64,000 bases of DNA from Phytophthora hibernalis (GCA_012656075.1 JAAKBF010000091.1:62001-126000); one strand, 5' to 3'; shown: positions 24,626 through 35,543, numbered from the stretch's first letter. Notes: a model not told the origin generated them from the sequence alone. Numbers and translations are program-made.

Positions 24626-26443
24626 CTAAACACAGTGGCCGGATCCAGCTTTCAGAGTTTTAAACCTGAGCTTGGCCCTTAGTTTTCTGAACTGGTGCTT
24701 GTCTAAAGCCTTACTAAAGATGCCAGCTATCATCTCTTTTGTATTGCAGTAAGTGACGGTGCATTCGTGTCGCTCAACTTTTTCTTGTACGAAACAGTAT
24801 CGTACGTGTATGTGCTTCGATCGTCCGTGAAGTTCAGGATTATAGCAGATTTTTATGCAGCTCTGGCTATCCTCGTAGATAGTGTTGGCTTGTGTTGTAA
24901 CAAAACCAAGTTCTTCGAGGAGAAGCTTAACCCGATATGAATATTATCTCTTGCATGCAGTGGCACAGGGCGATATACTCTGCCTCTGTTGTAGAGAGTA
25001 CCACCATGTGGTGTTTTTGCGAGAGCCAGGAGATTGGACTGCGTGCTAGCATAGTCACATAACCACCGACTGAGCGTCTCGTGTCGGAGCAGTTGGCATA
25101 GTCAGAGTCACTGTATGCAGTGAGACTATCGGCTTGATTCTTCGATGTGATGTCGTACGAACCTCCCAGAAGAAGACCGTACTCTTTCGTTCCTCACAAA
25201 TACTTGAGTTCACCAATGACCGCTTTCCAGTGCTCCATTCCTGGATTAGCTAGGAATTGACTAACCTCTCTCATGTAGAATGCCATATCAGGTCGTGCGC
25301 CTACCATTAAGTACATGATACTGCCTACGGCTTGACGATAAGAAATGTCATTCATCGCATCTTTCTCTGGTTCACTGCTAGGTTGGCTGCTCTCGGAGAG
25401 TTTTACGTTCCGGTCTGCTGGCGTTGCAATAGGGTAAGGGATGTAGTCGCTAAAGCGGTCAAGGACCTTCGTAGCGTTCTTGTGTTGGTGGATGAAAATC
25501 GTTAGGTTCTTACGGCGGTCACGCTGAATGGGCCAGCCGAGTAGGTACTTCACCTCCCCTTAATCGGTCATGGAGAATCGTTTTTTCAGGGCTGATTTCA
25601 GTTCTTGTACGAGAGTTGGTGTAGGCGCTATGATCAAGAGGTCGTCGACGTACACTGCAATGTAGCATGTGTAACCGGAAAGTGTTCGTAGGAAAACGCA
25701 ACGATCTTTGATCAGTTTTAGAAATCCAAGGCTTTCAAGAAAAGCAGACAAGGTACGCGGGGAGCTTGCTTCATCCCGTACAGACTCTTCAAGAGTTTGC
25801 ACACTAAGCGCTCCTTGCCCGGGATTCTGAAACCTTCCGGTTGAGCCATGTAAATCTCTTCTTCAAAGTATCCATTTAGGAATGCTGTCTTAACATCCAT
25901 ATGGTGAACTACAAGGTCTAGAAGAGCTGCGATTGTCAGCAGTAGTCTGAGTACCTCCATCCTGATGACAGGAGAGAAAATCTCGTTGTAGTCGATGCCG
26001 TATTCCTGAAGGAAACCTTTGATCACTAGACGCGCTTTAAAGCGGTCAATTTCGCCTGTGCCGGTATACTTTACTACAAAGACCCATCGGCTAGTTAAGA
26101 TCTTCCGTCCTTTCGGAGGGGATACCAATACCCACGTGTTATTGTCCATGAGGGACTTGTATTCCGATTTAGCTGCTGTATGCCACTTATTGGCGTGGGG
26201 AGAGTTCATAGCCTCCCGATACGTAGTGGGCTCTGACACATACCGAATAGCTAGTAATGAGTACAGTAAATGCTGACGTAGCTTCTGTTCGTGTATGTCT
26301 TCCTCAGAATTGAGGGTTACGTTAATGGCTTTCTCAGAGGTGAGGGGTGCGTCGATGGTTTCCGCTGTGAGGCGGGGTCGCTTAGGAGCTGAAGAGTGTG
26401 AAGGGTCTGAGTCCGTCTCCGTTCGAAATGAGTAATGTATCAC
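24626..26443 (-). pseudogene. Copia reverse transcriptase and RNase H
   Basis: The RVT_2 domain is clear: NKWHTAAKSEYKSLMDNNTW, RFKARLVIKGFLQEYGIDY, HMDVKTAFLNGYFEEEIYM, SLYGMKQAPR. The catalytic YVDDLLI lies in the 25802-25560 frame after a frame change near 25730. A nonsense codon interrupts the conserved MTD-LGEVKYLLG segment: GAT TAA GGG near 25557, where TTA would give Leu. RNase H follows in pieces: RSVGGYV, LSTTEAEYIALC, and HIHVRYCFVQEKVE near the end. The pol stop is TAG at 24626-24628. Not functional as read. Confidence 0.85.
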
Positions 26444-27618
26444 AGCTCGATCAATAGCCTCCCCAATGAGGGCAGTACACGCTTATTTGCAGTACTTGGG
26501 GCAGGTAGCGTTGCCAGGCCTGAAGTGGGTGACGTGGTTGTCACTGGTGCTGATACAGAGTCAGATTCAGATTCAGGTGCAGGAGCAGCTGCAGGTGCCT
26601 GTAAAGCTGTAGCTGCAGGTAGCTGCCTGTTCGTGTCTTGTGTAGGCTCTGGTGTAGGCATTAGGCCAGATAGAGGGGGAAATTCGTCCTCCTGAAAGAC
26701 TACATCACGGCTATACACAATGGCATGAGTGTTGGTGTCCATCGGTCGGTATCCTCTTTTGTGGTCAGGTACGCCCAAATATATGCACAAACGGGCTCTA
26801 GCATCAAGTTTGTCTCGGTATTGCTCTGTGATGTGGACATATTTACTGCATCCGAATACTTTGATGTACTGCAATGATGGAATGCGATTGTACCAAAGCT
26901 CGTACGGGTTCGACCATCCGTTTTGGAGCTGGGTGTCATGTTAATGAGAGTTGTCACGTGGCATACACACTCTGCCCACAGGGGTTTGGGCAGCTTGCCG
27001 TCAAGCAGAAGTGCACGTACCCGCTCGATATGGTACGCATGCGGCGTTCTGCAACTCCGTTTTGCTGAGGAGTGTATGCATTGGTAAACTGCGCATGAGT
27101 CCCGTACTTCTTAAAGATGACGCGACCTAGCTTTTCATATTCTTTATCATTGTCCGCCTGAAGCCGCTGGATCTCACGGTCACTCTGAGTGCCATCATCG
27201 CCACAACTGAACATGTACTCAAGGATAGAGACGTCTTGTCTAAAACTGTTCAGGGCTTTCTTCCTGAAGTCTTCGTAGCAGTCGTACAGCTCGTGGCGGT
27301 TCTTAATCGCATACGTGAACATGAATCGAGAGAAATCATCGATGAAGATCAGAAAGTAACGGCAACCAGTAAGGCTAGGCACAGGTAATGGACCACAGAT
27401 ATCTGTATGCACTTTTGACAAAGGAAATGTGGCACGTTGGACAGTTCTATTTGAAAAGAAGGGGAGTGGTGTGACTTCGCTAATGTGCAGGCAACACAGA
27501 AGAAATCTGTGGTAGAACCTAGAGGTACAGATCCATCGAGTCCATGAATGGCTTGGCTCCTAGATAGGTAATTCAAGACACGAACGTTAGGATGCCCAAG
27601 GCGTTTATGTAAAAGCAT
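26440..27618 (-). pseudogene. Copia integrase
   Basis: The HHCC zinc domain is at 27618-27430 (LLHKRLGHPNVRVLN, then FFCVACTLAKSHHSP). The catalytic core is at 27421-26954 with the first Asp in HTDICGP, the second in LQADNDKEYEKLG and Glu in PQQNGVAERR. The GKLP-type tail and the RT linker (VFGCSKYVHI, KRGYRPMDTNTHAIVYSRDV) follow in 26957-26440. Several frame changes break it. The D-D-E residues are intact. Confidence 0.8.
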
Positions 27619-29403
27619 AAAGGAACGTTGCTTACCTGAGGCAACAAGTGCCGTTGGCTGTGCCGCTGGTTTGGCTTGGAACTGATACAGGTAGCCATGG
27701 GTGCCTTGATCTTAAAACGCTGGTCAGTCTGCATAGCGGCGCACTGTTTGTGATCAAAGTTGAAGCGAAAATCGTGCTTCACGGCAGCAGGAACTGACAG
27801 CAGGCTAAATTGGAGTTCCGGAGCATACAGGACGCCATGAAGGATGAGCATCTGCGTCTTGCCCTTGGTGTCAGTGACATCCAGTTCAACGCGTCCAATG
27901 CCTTTAATGGGGATCTGGTTATTCCCACCAACCGTAATCGAGCCACCACTGGTGGTGATGTCAGTGAGCCATTGTGATTCATGGGTCACGTGACGTATGC
28001 AGCCAGAGTCGATTGTCCAGGTGGGATCCGGTTCTACCGTGGCTTGAGCGGTGATGCTAATCGGAAGGTTAATAGTGGTAGCAACAGCGATGAAACCAGT
28101 ATCGCGGCGATCGTGACGGGACACTTTGCGGTTGTTACCTGAATCTTCATCGTTGCCATCGTCCTCGTCATTGTCTGATTCGAGAGGGCGGTCCTTGTTT
28201 CGATCTTGACCGCGTTGCTTGCCACCGTTTCTATGCTGGTTCTTGCTGCCACCGTTGTTGTCCTTGTTGTTGCGTCCGTTGTTCCTGGTGTTCAAGTGGT
28301 GCTCGCGGCTCGAGTTTCCTTTGAAGGCGAAGTTGGCAGGAAGCAATGTTCCAGCCTTCACTCGTCCATCTCGCAGGTCTTTCTGCAGTCCGCGACACTG
28401 ACGTATGTTGTTCCGTGGGCGATCACAGTACGAGCAGACATTGGCGTTATCACGGTTCTGAGCGTGATGTGTCGGAGGTCCAGTGGCTACTAGAGCTCGC
28501 TCACCCTTGGTTGCAGAGGTCACAGGGATGCCCTTGTCCAGGGTGTAGCGCTCTTGAGCTTGGATGTCGCGGACCTTGCCTTCAATGCTCTGCTTGAGGT
28601 CTTCATCCGGGATGTACTTCCGCTGGCCTTTCCAGATGCGGAGATCGTCTTTCCAGGACTTGGGCATCGAGTAAAACAGGTAAATAGACTTCTGTCCCTC
28701 GGTCATCACCGACTTGGTGGATTCCGACGCGGCTTTCATCGCGCTCTCAAGTTTGAGAAAGAATTCGGTCAAGTCTGAACCTTCCTCATACTTGATCTCC
28801 ATCAAGTAGTGTTGGATGAAGTACGGGTAGCCAGAAAGGCCGCTCCCTCGTACTTCTGGCAGATGAAGTTGAATATCTCGTACGATGTCACGAGATTCTT
28901 GACTAGCCGGACGTGCATGTTGTCCATCGTCTTCATCAAGAAAGCCTTTGTCTTGGCTTCTTGTCGACGGCGCTCACGCTGGCTAAGAGGCTGAGGCTTC
29001 TCTCGCTTGGCGCGCTTGCATGATCGTCGATCATCGCGGTGGTTGAACGGTCGAACGACTGGGAGTCCTTGCGCTTGATCGACGTATCCGAGCTGGCTCC
29101 GTATCTTCATCCGAGTCTCAGGGCGGCTTGGCTCGTCGTCGCTGTCCTCGTAGTCCACGGCGTCAGAGTCGACCTCAGCGTTCTGAGCAGACTTGATCTG
29201 CGGTTCATCGTCGATGTCGGACATGTCGCTAGAGCTTTCTTCGCTCTCTTCTTCAGACACTCCATCATAGTCAAGCTGTTTTTCACGTAGCCGAGTAAAT
29301 GCTTTCCACCGAGTGCTGCGCACGCGCGAGCCTTCCACACGTCAAAGTTCTCGGCTCCGGTGTGGCGTGGGAAGTCGTCGTTTGAGGATTGATTTGGGCT
29401 CAT
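27573..29403 (-). pseudogene. Copia gag and aspartic protease
   Basis: Starts at ATG 29403 (MSPNQSSNDDFPRHTGAENF...FDVWKAR, typical of Copia gag). It changes frame near 29290 into an acidic, then basic stretch, and again near 28800 into the UBN2-like gag body (EGSDLTEFFLKLESAMKAA, LFYSMPKSWKDDL). The zinc knuckle is degenerate: CSYCDRPRNNIRQC keeps the cysteines but the usual GH is replaced, so the zinc His is missing. Asn/Gly-rich linker next, then the protease with WTIDSGCIRHVTHES (catalytic DSG). The protease-integrase junction is near 27600. Confidence 0.8.
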
Positions 29404-29497
29404 AACCTATGGCGAGGTCGTTCGGTTCGTAGAGAAGAGAGAGTAAGTTGATATGTCTTGTAGGTGTCAAAAGACGAAGTGAGTTGTATTTGAGAGA

Positions 29498-29660
29498 GGA
29501 TAGCTCCTTCTAGACGGTTGGTGACGAAGAGAAGGAGACTTAAACTATGGCTCCTTCAATAGTATACTCTACTCTAGTGAAACAGCTTTCACAGGTTTCT
29601 GATTGACTGGATATCAGCTCTGGGTTACACTATACCACATGTCAAAGTGCAACTTCAACA
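29498..29660 (-). repeat. Copia 5' LTR (163 bp)
   Basis: Pairs with 22759-22921. Its outer terminal base has changed (GG for TG in plus orientation). No canonical initiator-Met primer-binding site (TGGTATCAGAGC-like) follows; the leader starts TCTCTCAAATACAACTC on the minus strand. Confidence 0.85.
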
Positions 29661-29705
29661 GAATACAGTGAATGCTCGGGGCGGACCATGGTGCCGGTGG
29701 TGCAG

Positions 29706-30381
29706 TACAGATTTCGCCCTCACTTCTGACGGAGGTACTACAGTCATGACTTCCAAGGGATATTTATTATAGAAGGTTACGCACATTGATCTCTGTCACG
29801 TTCTCGTCTCCGTACGTGCAAGGGTTCTTGCTAATGCCAATGACGACAACCCCAGTGTCGCGGAAGAAGTTGCTTATCGTGCGCGTCTTCTTCTTGACTA
29901 GCCAGATCGTGTCGCTCCACTCCATAGAACGCCGCTGATCGACTGCGTAGGCTTTCTTGTCGATAGGTTGATGGCGCTTCATCTTGCTGTACACCCACTC
30001 TAGTTGTTTGCGCGATAGCGCTTCTTGTCTTCATACTCTTTGACCCATTGCGTCAGGCGGTGCTCCAGCTTCATCGACAACACCTTGAGCGGTTCCCGTC
30101 GCCGTACTTAAGTACGCGTCACCGATAATACGAGTGGTGTTGCTGAGAATGGCGCTAATCGTGGGCCGAGCAGGTTTGCGGGGCATATGAACGTGCGGTT
30201 GCTCGAGTTGTTTGGGATTACTTGTGGTATGCAGTGCCATCGGCACCTCACTTCCCCAATTCTCTTTCCTAACGTTACTTGCGGATATCAAATTGTCCTT
30301 ACTACCTTTGGAAAACAATAATATAAGTGACTTACAGGTTATGGGTTAAACACGGTGTCAGAAGTGAGGGCGAAATCTGTA
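29706..30381. mobile_element. 676-bp TIR element (TA...CAG ends)
   Basis: Perfect 25-bp inverted repeats at 29706-29730 (TACAGATTTCGCCCTCACTT...) and 30357-30381. The TA-CAG...CTG-TA ends fit a Tc1/mariner/pogo-type TA target site. Inside, minus-strand frames 30318-30031 and 29994-29767 form a broken ORF (HVHMPRKPARPTISAILSN; MEWSDTIWLVKKKTRTI) without recognised transposase motifs. A non-autonomous element carrying a host or transposase-derived fragment is the best reading. Confidence 0.65.
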
Positions 30382-30627
30382 GCTACATCGACAGACGAGC
30401 CAACAACTACTGTGAATCGCAGTAGGGCTTTGCCAATCGAAAACCTGGCTGGCGCCATGCAGGCTGCTATGGAGGCGATAGCAGCCTCGCTAACTGCGAG
30501 AGCTTCGCCGGACAACACAGTTAGCAGCCTGGTGGCTACGCTTCAACACCAGCACGAGGAAACGCGCCAGAGTCAGGCGCTGCAGCTGGAACTCCTTCAG
30601 CAGCTTATTGCTAAGGATAAAGCGTAA
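30355..30627 (+). CDS. Short unknown ORF overlapping the right TIR
   Basis: A 90-codon frame (GTG-initiated as read, no ATG at that position) starts in the inverted repeat and runs through an Ala/Gln-rich helical peptide (ENLAGAMQAAMEAIAASL, QALQLELLQQL). It looks like the start of a gag-type or coiled-coil protein joined to the element end. No family recognised; may be a chance frame. Confidence 0.25.
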   Translation: MSEVRAKSVATSTDEPTTTVNRSRALPIENLAGAMQAAMEAIAASLTARASPDNTVSSLVATLQHQHEETRQSQALQLELLQQLIAKDKA

Positions 30628-30901
30628 GTTCTATCTTGGTGCGTGCCATATAATAATAGAAATACTGTTTTTGTCATGCAAATGTGTTTTCATTGAGCTA
30701 AGGGAAGCACATATGCTAAGTAGCACCATGACGATAGCAACAGCTTCAGGTTCCATACAGTCGTGCGGAAGCTGTGAAATGAATGGAATTTGAGATGTAT
30801 TACCATTTCGGTACATATTACCTTTCTACGACATGAGAAGACGACTCGTCACTATGATTAATATTCGACTTCTCATTCTCGTCACACTGAGTGACATCAG
30901 C
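30628..30901. other. No gene seen
   Basis: Anonymous sequence between the TIR element and the Copia fragment. Confidence 0.4.
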
Positions 30902-31250
30902 TCACACATCTCCCACGGCCCTCATACTTGGAGTTGGCGGGTCTTTAGACGGGCTATTTTTGCCACTGGTGCACGCTCTAATATATTCCTTCTCTTTAGA
31001 GGTTAGCGAATGATACCTGTTTGGAAACGACCTGGCTATCACAGCCGACAGATCAACTGTATCGAACTTAACACTTCGAGCTACCAATAATACATTGTTG
31101 ACAGTATCTTGCAGTCTGTAGCCCTTATAATCGTTTGCAAGACCGAGCAACTTGCACTCTAAACCTCTTGAACTTAATTTCTTATCCTTTCTCTTCGTAT
31201 TTGGGATATGAGCATAACATACACTGCCCCATACTTGAAGTATATTACAA
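30902..31250 (-). pseudogene. Second Copia fragment (integrase-RT linker)
   Basis: The minus frame reads VWGSVCYAHIPNTKRKDKK, LECKLLGLANDYKGYRLQD and NNVLLVARSVKFD. This is the conserved segment after the Copia integrase core. It belongs to a different family from the element at 22759-29660, whose version is VFGCSKYVHI. Both ends are truncated. Confidence 0.75.
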
Positions 31251-31332
31251 ATACAACTCACTTCGTCTTTTGACACCTACAAGACATATCAACTTACTCT
31301 CTCTTCTCTACGAACCGAACGACCTCGCCATA
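31248..31332 (+). repeat. Inverted copy of the Copia 5' leader (85 bp)
   Basis: 31248-31332 plus equals the reverse complement of 29408-29492, the leader between the 5' LTR and the gag start, over 85 bases as compared by eye. Orientation is opposite to that element and to the adjoining Copia fragment. It joins the Copia fragment on one side and a Myb/SANT relic on the other. Confidence 0.8.
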
Positions 31333-31354
31333 TCTTCGAAATCCAAGTGCGTGT

Positions 31355-31840
31355 TCAGCAGCACCTCGCCGCTAATACAACTCTGCCTGAAAAGGCATCG
31401 TGCAAAATGCTCCAAAGACCATCGTCAATTTCGCGCAGCTCACGCGCACAGTTGCCCGTCATGCTGGTCTCTCTTTTCTCCTTGCGGTAAATGCACTTGA
31501 GTTTGCGGTACTTTTGCGAAACCTACAGGCATCCATACCAACACGTTACATGGAGCACTAAACAATATAGGGAGATGTGGTCGTCACGTACTTGATCAGT
31601 TTTGATGACGACGCCTACCGACTCCGACAGCACGCTGGCAAAATCCTGCTCGGCCAGCGTTGACTGGGTCTGCGCAGACTCCAGCCGGCGCTCAACGTCC
31701 CCGTCCGCAAAGCGAAAACGGAGCAGCTCGGCGACCATATCGTTAGACCCTTTGAAGCGCTTCGACGTCTTGGTCTTCTTCGGTCTAGGGCTACCCCTGT
31801 GTGTTCGAGTTGCCGGTGTTGTCGCTCGAGTCTTCCATGC
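31355..31840 (-). pseudogene. Myb/SANT-like DNA-binding fragment, two exons
   Basis: The minus frame upstream of 31592 reads KKTKTSKRFKGSND, MVAELLRFRFADGDVERRLE and SVGVVIKTDQ. A GT-AG intron of 69 bp (31523-31591) joins it in frame to VSQKYRKLKCIYRKEKRE and a stop at 31355. The pattern recalls Myb/SANT-like domains of oomycete proteins and TIR elements. No start codon is certain and the 3' side abuts the Copia leader copy, so it is probably a fragment. Confidence 0.45.
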
Positions 31841-32569
31841 TAAATGCCAAGAGTGCCTAGCGATATGTGCAAGCTTCTTTTATTTGAGCCCACAGGATGG
31901 TTGGCTGAGAGCAGATGATGTGTTGGACAAGATTCTGCGCACGAGCACCCAATGGCTCGGTGCGCACATAGACAGCTTCAAAGAATACCTAACCCCCGTC
32001 CGGAGGCGATGCACAGAACGCGTGCCTGCAGTTGGACCAGGGCCCTAAGGCCCTGGTTCTAAGGCCCTGGTTCAAGTGAAGAACACGTTCTGTGCTGAAA
32101 TATTTAAGGTATATGATTGGCTGAGAATTAGATTTGCATTGAACAGTTTTTGCTCGTTCGTGTTCTATTATAGGGTACCGATTTCCAGAACACCAATGAG
32201 CTGTTCCAACCAGGGAATTTGGAGGCAGGAAATGGTGAGCACGGAAAAGACGATTTTGGCTCCCCCTCAAACCAACCCAGAAGACCAATGGGGAAACGCT
32301 CGCAACCCCAGCAGTCCATGAGTTGGTGGTGGAGCCCAGCAGCTTCAACGCAGATTGCAGCGCCGCTGCTGATATCGCTTGAAGTCGAAGTTAAATCGCC
32401 CCGGCGGATCTATAAGAGCAGTGTCAACTGACGAGTTTCCATCAATGGCGCGATCCAATGAGCCGGTGCCGCCGACCGTTGTTGACGCTACACAATTCGC
32501 TGTTGAACTCGCTAATTCTCATCGCCACAGGACGGTCCCCACGGGAACCCTCCTCTCGCTGCTCTGTGT
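31841..32569. other. Anonymous TE flank
   Basis: Contains a short tandem duplication TAAGGCCCTGGTTC (x2) near 32046-32073 and short open frames (32219-32431, 32379-32648 plus) that lead up to the LTR without recognisable domains. Confidence 0.35.
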
Positions 32570-33809
32570 GGCGAAGTCGATGAGAACTTTTAGTCGCCCA
32601 GGGTGTATAGCGCAAGCTCAACCAGACTTTCCTGAAAGACGGTTGTAACCCAGAACGCAATTACGTCCAGGAAATGGTGGTGTGTCTCCTTGTGCAATCC
32701 CTTTCGGTGTCGTTTATCTTCGATACTTGGATTCGCACCGTATGAGTTGTTCTACACGTGTAGGTCTTGAGCGTGGGGCTGAACGTAACTTTCTTGGACG
32801 TAGCTTCCACGACTCGAGATAACCAGTATACAAAACAGAGTTATACAAAATATGTAGCTGTCACTTTTTCTTTGAGACCCTGAGACGGTGGGTCTATACT
32901 CCAGTCAACTAAGCCACTTCCAGGATACTGGTCAGTTCTGAATGGCTGTTCAAAACGCGCACCACCCCACTAGTGAGGGAAATAAACAGAACAATACAGT
33001 CCATCATTCGATAATCGGATTCTTTAAATCCCTAGACGTAGACTATCTTAAACGTCCGAATATGTAGTTAATATGAAATGCGGGAGTCAATCGTTAAAGG
33101 ATGTTCACCACAACTAGGAAATGGAATAGAACGGATCACTCCAGGACGGGTTACGTCTGGTCCCCGTCTAACTTGGCTGGACTTACTTAACGAGAGTCCT
33201 TCACCGGTCGTCGCACAGCCTGGTGGGCCATTAGTAGTCAACACGCCTCGCGGTCCCTCAGGATAAACGTCTGGCAAGGACATGTGGGCTATAGGGTAAA
33301 ACGAACTCTGTTTATCTGTTATCTGTTGTTGTTTGGCTATCTTCTACTGGCTGCATGCACTGCTGTCGTTGATCTTGATTTCACTATGAAAGTATTGACG
33401 TCGACCACTTCGGGTCAGGCGTTGCGTGCGTCTGACACTAGGTCAGGCACGTGGGTACACATGGAAGGTACCTTGGGAAAATCCAGCTTGCGTATCTTGC
33501 GCATCTTCTGATTTTTCTTGGTCGGTCGAGGTGGTCGGTCGTTAACATCTTTTATTTGTATGCTGTAATCTTGTACGTCCAGGATTGCACGTTCAGAACT
33601 ACATTCTTCGTCCAGGGCTGCAATCGTTCAGGTTGGTATCATTCAGGATTCCAAGTCTGTGATAGTGGTAGTTCTGCTTCTTTCAGGATTCCAAGTCTGT
33701 GATAGTGGTAGTTCTGCTTCTTTCAGGATTCCAAGTCTGTGATAGTGGTAGTGGTCCTTCGAGAGATCTTGGTCATGCTCATATACGGGTCTTCACTTAT
33801 GTCAAGACA
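32570..33809 (+). mobile_element. Solo-looking LTR, plus orientation, with 3' internal end
   Basis: 32570-32643 is internal 3' sequence shared with 4208-4285. The LTR proper runs from TGTAACCC (32644) to CAAGACA (33809), 1166 bp. It is the inverted counterpart of 3112-4207; the size difference is mostly a local 40-bp triplication (33641-33760). Both copies keep open the frames at 33078-33266 and 33284-33511, the latter starting with a hydrophobic FICYLLLFGYLLLAACTA stretch. The downstream sequence does not match the flank of the other copy. Confidence 0.65.
33641..33760. repeat. 40-bp tandem triplication inside the LTR
   Basis: Units at 33641-33680, 33681-33720 and 33721-33760 repeat TTCAGGATTCCAAGTCTGTG and the following 20 bases. 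The first two are nearly identical; the third diverges at its end. The minus-strand LTR copy has a single unit, so the expansion is private to this copy. Confidence 0.85.
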
Positions 33810-34329
33810 GCCCACTTTTGCATCGGCGCGATCGTCCTCCATAGTGTCCGCCCGAAGCCGTTACGAAATTCTGTGTTTGCTACCCTCTCGTCTGGCTTGG
33901 TTGATGGGCGGGTTTTTAAAACCAAAAACGGAGGAAGCTTGTTACCGTCTGCATCCGCCAGCAGCATTCATTACGTTCTTTGTCTTTGCCCGCACATTTG
34001 ATCCAAACGGTACGCGCGTTGCGTACGTCGATAGTTCTACGAGGCAAATACTCAAAGCAGACAGCTACACAACAGTTAGTACAATTTTAGTTTTGCTGTA
34101 AAATATGTTGTCATACAAAAATTTACCTGTTTGATCAGCATTGTATAATTTAGAAATACCTTGCTCTACCATTGTTTGGCGCACTTTTGCCGTGAAAGCG
34201 GCAGCGACTTGTACAGCGTCTTGAGGTGTAGTTTGACCTTGTCTTGTTCGCGCTCGAATTGAGAGTCTATGTCGGCGAAAATAACGCCGAGCCCAGGAAG
34301 AAGAAGCTCGTAACGAGCTAGCACTTATA
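33810..34329. other. No gene supported
   Basis: Short plus frames at 33812-34101 carry FARTFDPNGTRVAYVDSST, with no recognised family. No intact LTR partner or TIR seen. Confidence 0.3.
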
Positions 34330-34860
34330 CCTGCTTATGCAGCTATTTCCAGAGCTTTTGGGGTTAACATACCTGACAAAACGGGGATACCTTCGCGTCG
34401 AGAAGAGTTAATCCATAAACTATTTGATCTTCAGCCTCAGCAGAGAGCACCGTACCTAGCCCACGCTTACGGCGCTTTAGCAATACATCCTTTCCGTTAG
34501 AGCACATATCCACAATATACGCACGCTCTCTAAGCCACCGTTGGATGGTTTTCTTCCATTTCTTTCTGTCGGAATCGTCTGATAGCTTACAATAAAAAAT
34601 ATCTTCGGTTTTTCTACACATTCAAGAGTATCAACGAGTTCGATAGCTCGCAACTTATCTGCATATGAGTACGCCGTCCGTGTGTATCCGCTTCCGTCCT
34701 TGGCCTCCTTGACGAGGTCGACCCATTTGAAGGCAAAACGCGAAATGGTTCGTGTTGAGTGGTACACTGACAACCAGCCAACTCAATGAAGTTAAGTTGC
34801 TCGATTGGCAACTTAACGTCTGGCCGTTATAACAAGAAACAGTAGCCATTATAATTTAGA
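34330..34860 (-). pseudogene. N-terminal relic of a pogo/jerky-like transposase
   Basis: Minus frames 34773-34477 and 34621-34364 read AYSYADKLRAIELVDTLE, DRKKWKKTIQRWLRERAYI and KRGLGTVLSAEAEDQIVYGL. This resembles the paired helix-turn-helix (CENP-B type) start of pogo/Tigger/jerky transposases. The DDE domain is absent here. It could come from the same family as the relic at 62850-64000. Confidence 0.45.
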
Positions 34861-34981
34861 TCAATCTGATTGGGTAAATATTGCTGGAACTTATAACAAA
34901 ACGCCGTCATGACAGGTAAATGTCGGTACGGACCACGTTTTGTGGGCCGCGCCGCTCCCAAACTAGAGGCGTAGCATTAGG

Positions 34982-35536
34982 CTGGGAGGACAGTTGACTA
35001 AGATTCTTTTTTAATTAAGCTTGCGCCTCATTGAACTTTTAAATTTTCGTGTGCCCCTACCGGAGATAGGCGCACACGAAAACGGTAGGCTACCCCTACC
35101 GGTGCATTTGCATCTTGTTGTCTTTGCCAGAGAAAACTTGTTTGCAAACACATCCGAGAAGCCTAGCAGCACCATGTATGGATACAACGTCCCGTTCACA
35201 CCGGGTACAACCCTAGCAGGTAATGGTGAATGCGCAAGTATAGCTTGCGCAGCATGTCCTGAGAATCGTAACCTTGGCGCCCTTCCAAATCTACATCTTA
35301 CCTACTCGGGCCAAAGCGACTGCGTGACTCGTTTAACGAAGATAGCGCACTGTCAGATGGAGCTTCTTCGCCAACAACATTCGGAACACCACCATCCACA
35401 AGATACACAAAATATTTTGTGTGACCGCAGTTACTATCGGTGACATATGGACTCAGGCGACATTCGCCAATTAAACCCTGGTGGGCCACCAATAAAATTG
35501 GTTAGGCTGTTCAGCCAGCTAAAGCTGTCCTCCCAG
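34982..35536. repeat. 12-bp inverted repeat pair bounding 555 bp
   Basis: CTGGGAGGACAG at 34982-34993 and its reverse complement at 35525-35536. The right end is followed by TA; the left is not cleanly preceded by TA. Possibly the ends of a small TIR element carrying the anonymous frame 35021-35443. It contains no recognised transposase. Confidence 0.35.
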
Positions 35537-35543
35537 TATAAAT
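35537..35543 (+). promoter_or_regulatory. TATA-like motif upstream of the unknown gene
   Basis: TATAAAT lies about 110 bases before the chosen ATG at 35654. Oomycete promoters more often use an initiator, so this is only a candidate. Confidence 0.2.

Larger units (their letters stand above)
22759..29660 (-). mobile_element. Copia LTR retrotransposon, near complete
   Basis: It is bounded by two 163-bp LTRs in the same orientation, 22759-22921 (3' LTR) and 29498-29660 (5' LTR), with about six differences (roughly 96% identical). The internal order on the minus strand is gag, protease, integrase, RT, RNase H, which is Copia order. A purine-rich tract next to the 3' LTR (22922-22938) fits a PPT. 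The flanking 5-mers do not match (AGAGA left, GAATA right), so the target duplication is lost or the copy is recombinant. Between the pol stop (24626) and the PPT lies a 1.7-kb extra segment with an antisense ORF. Stops and frame shifts in pol make it non-autonomous. Confidence 0.85.
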
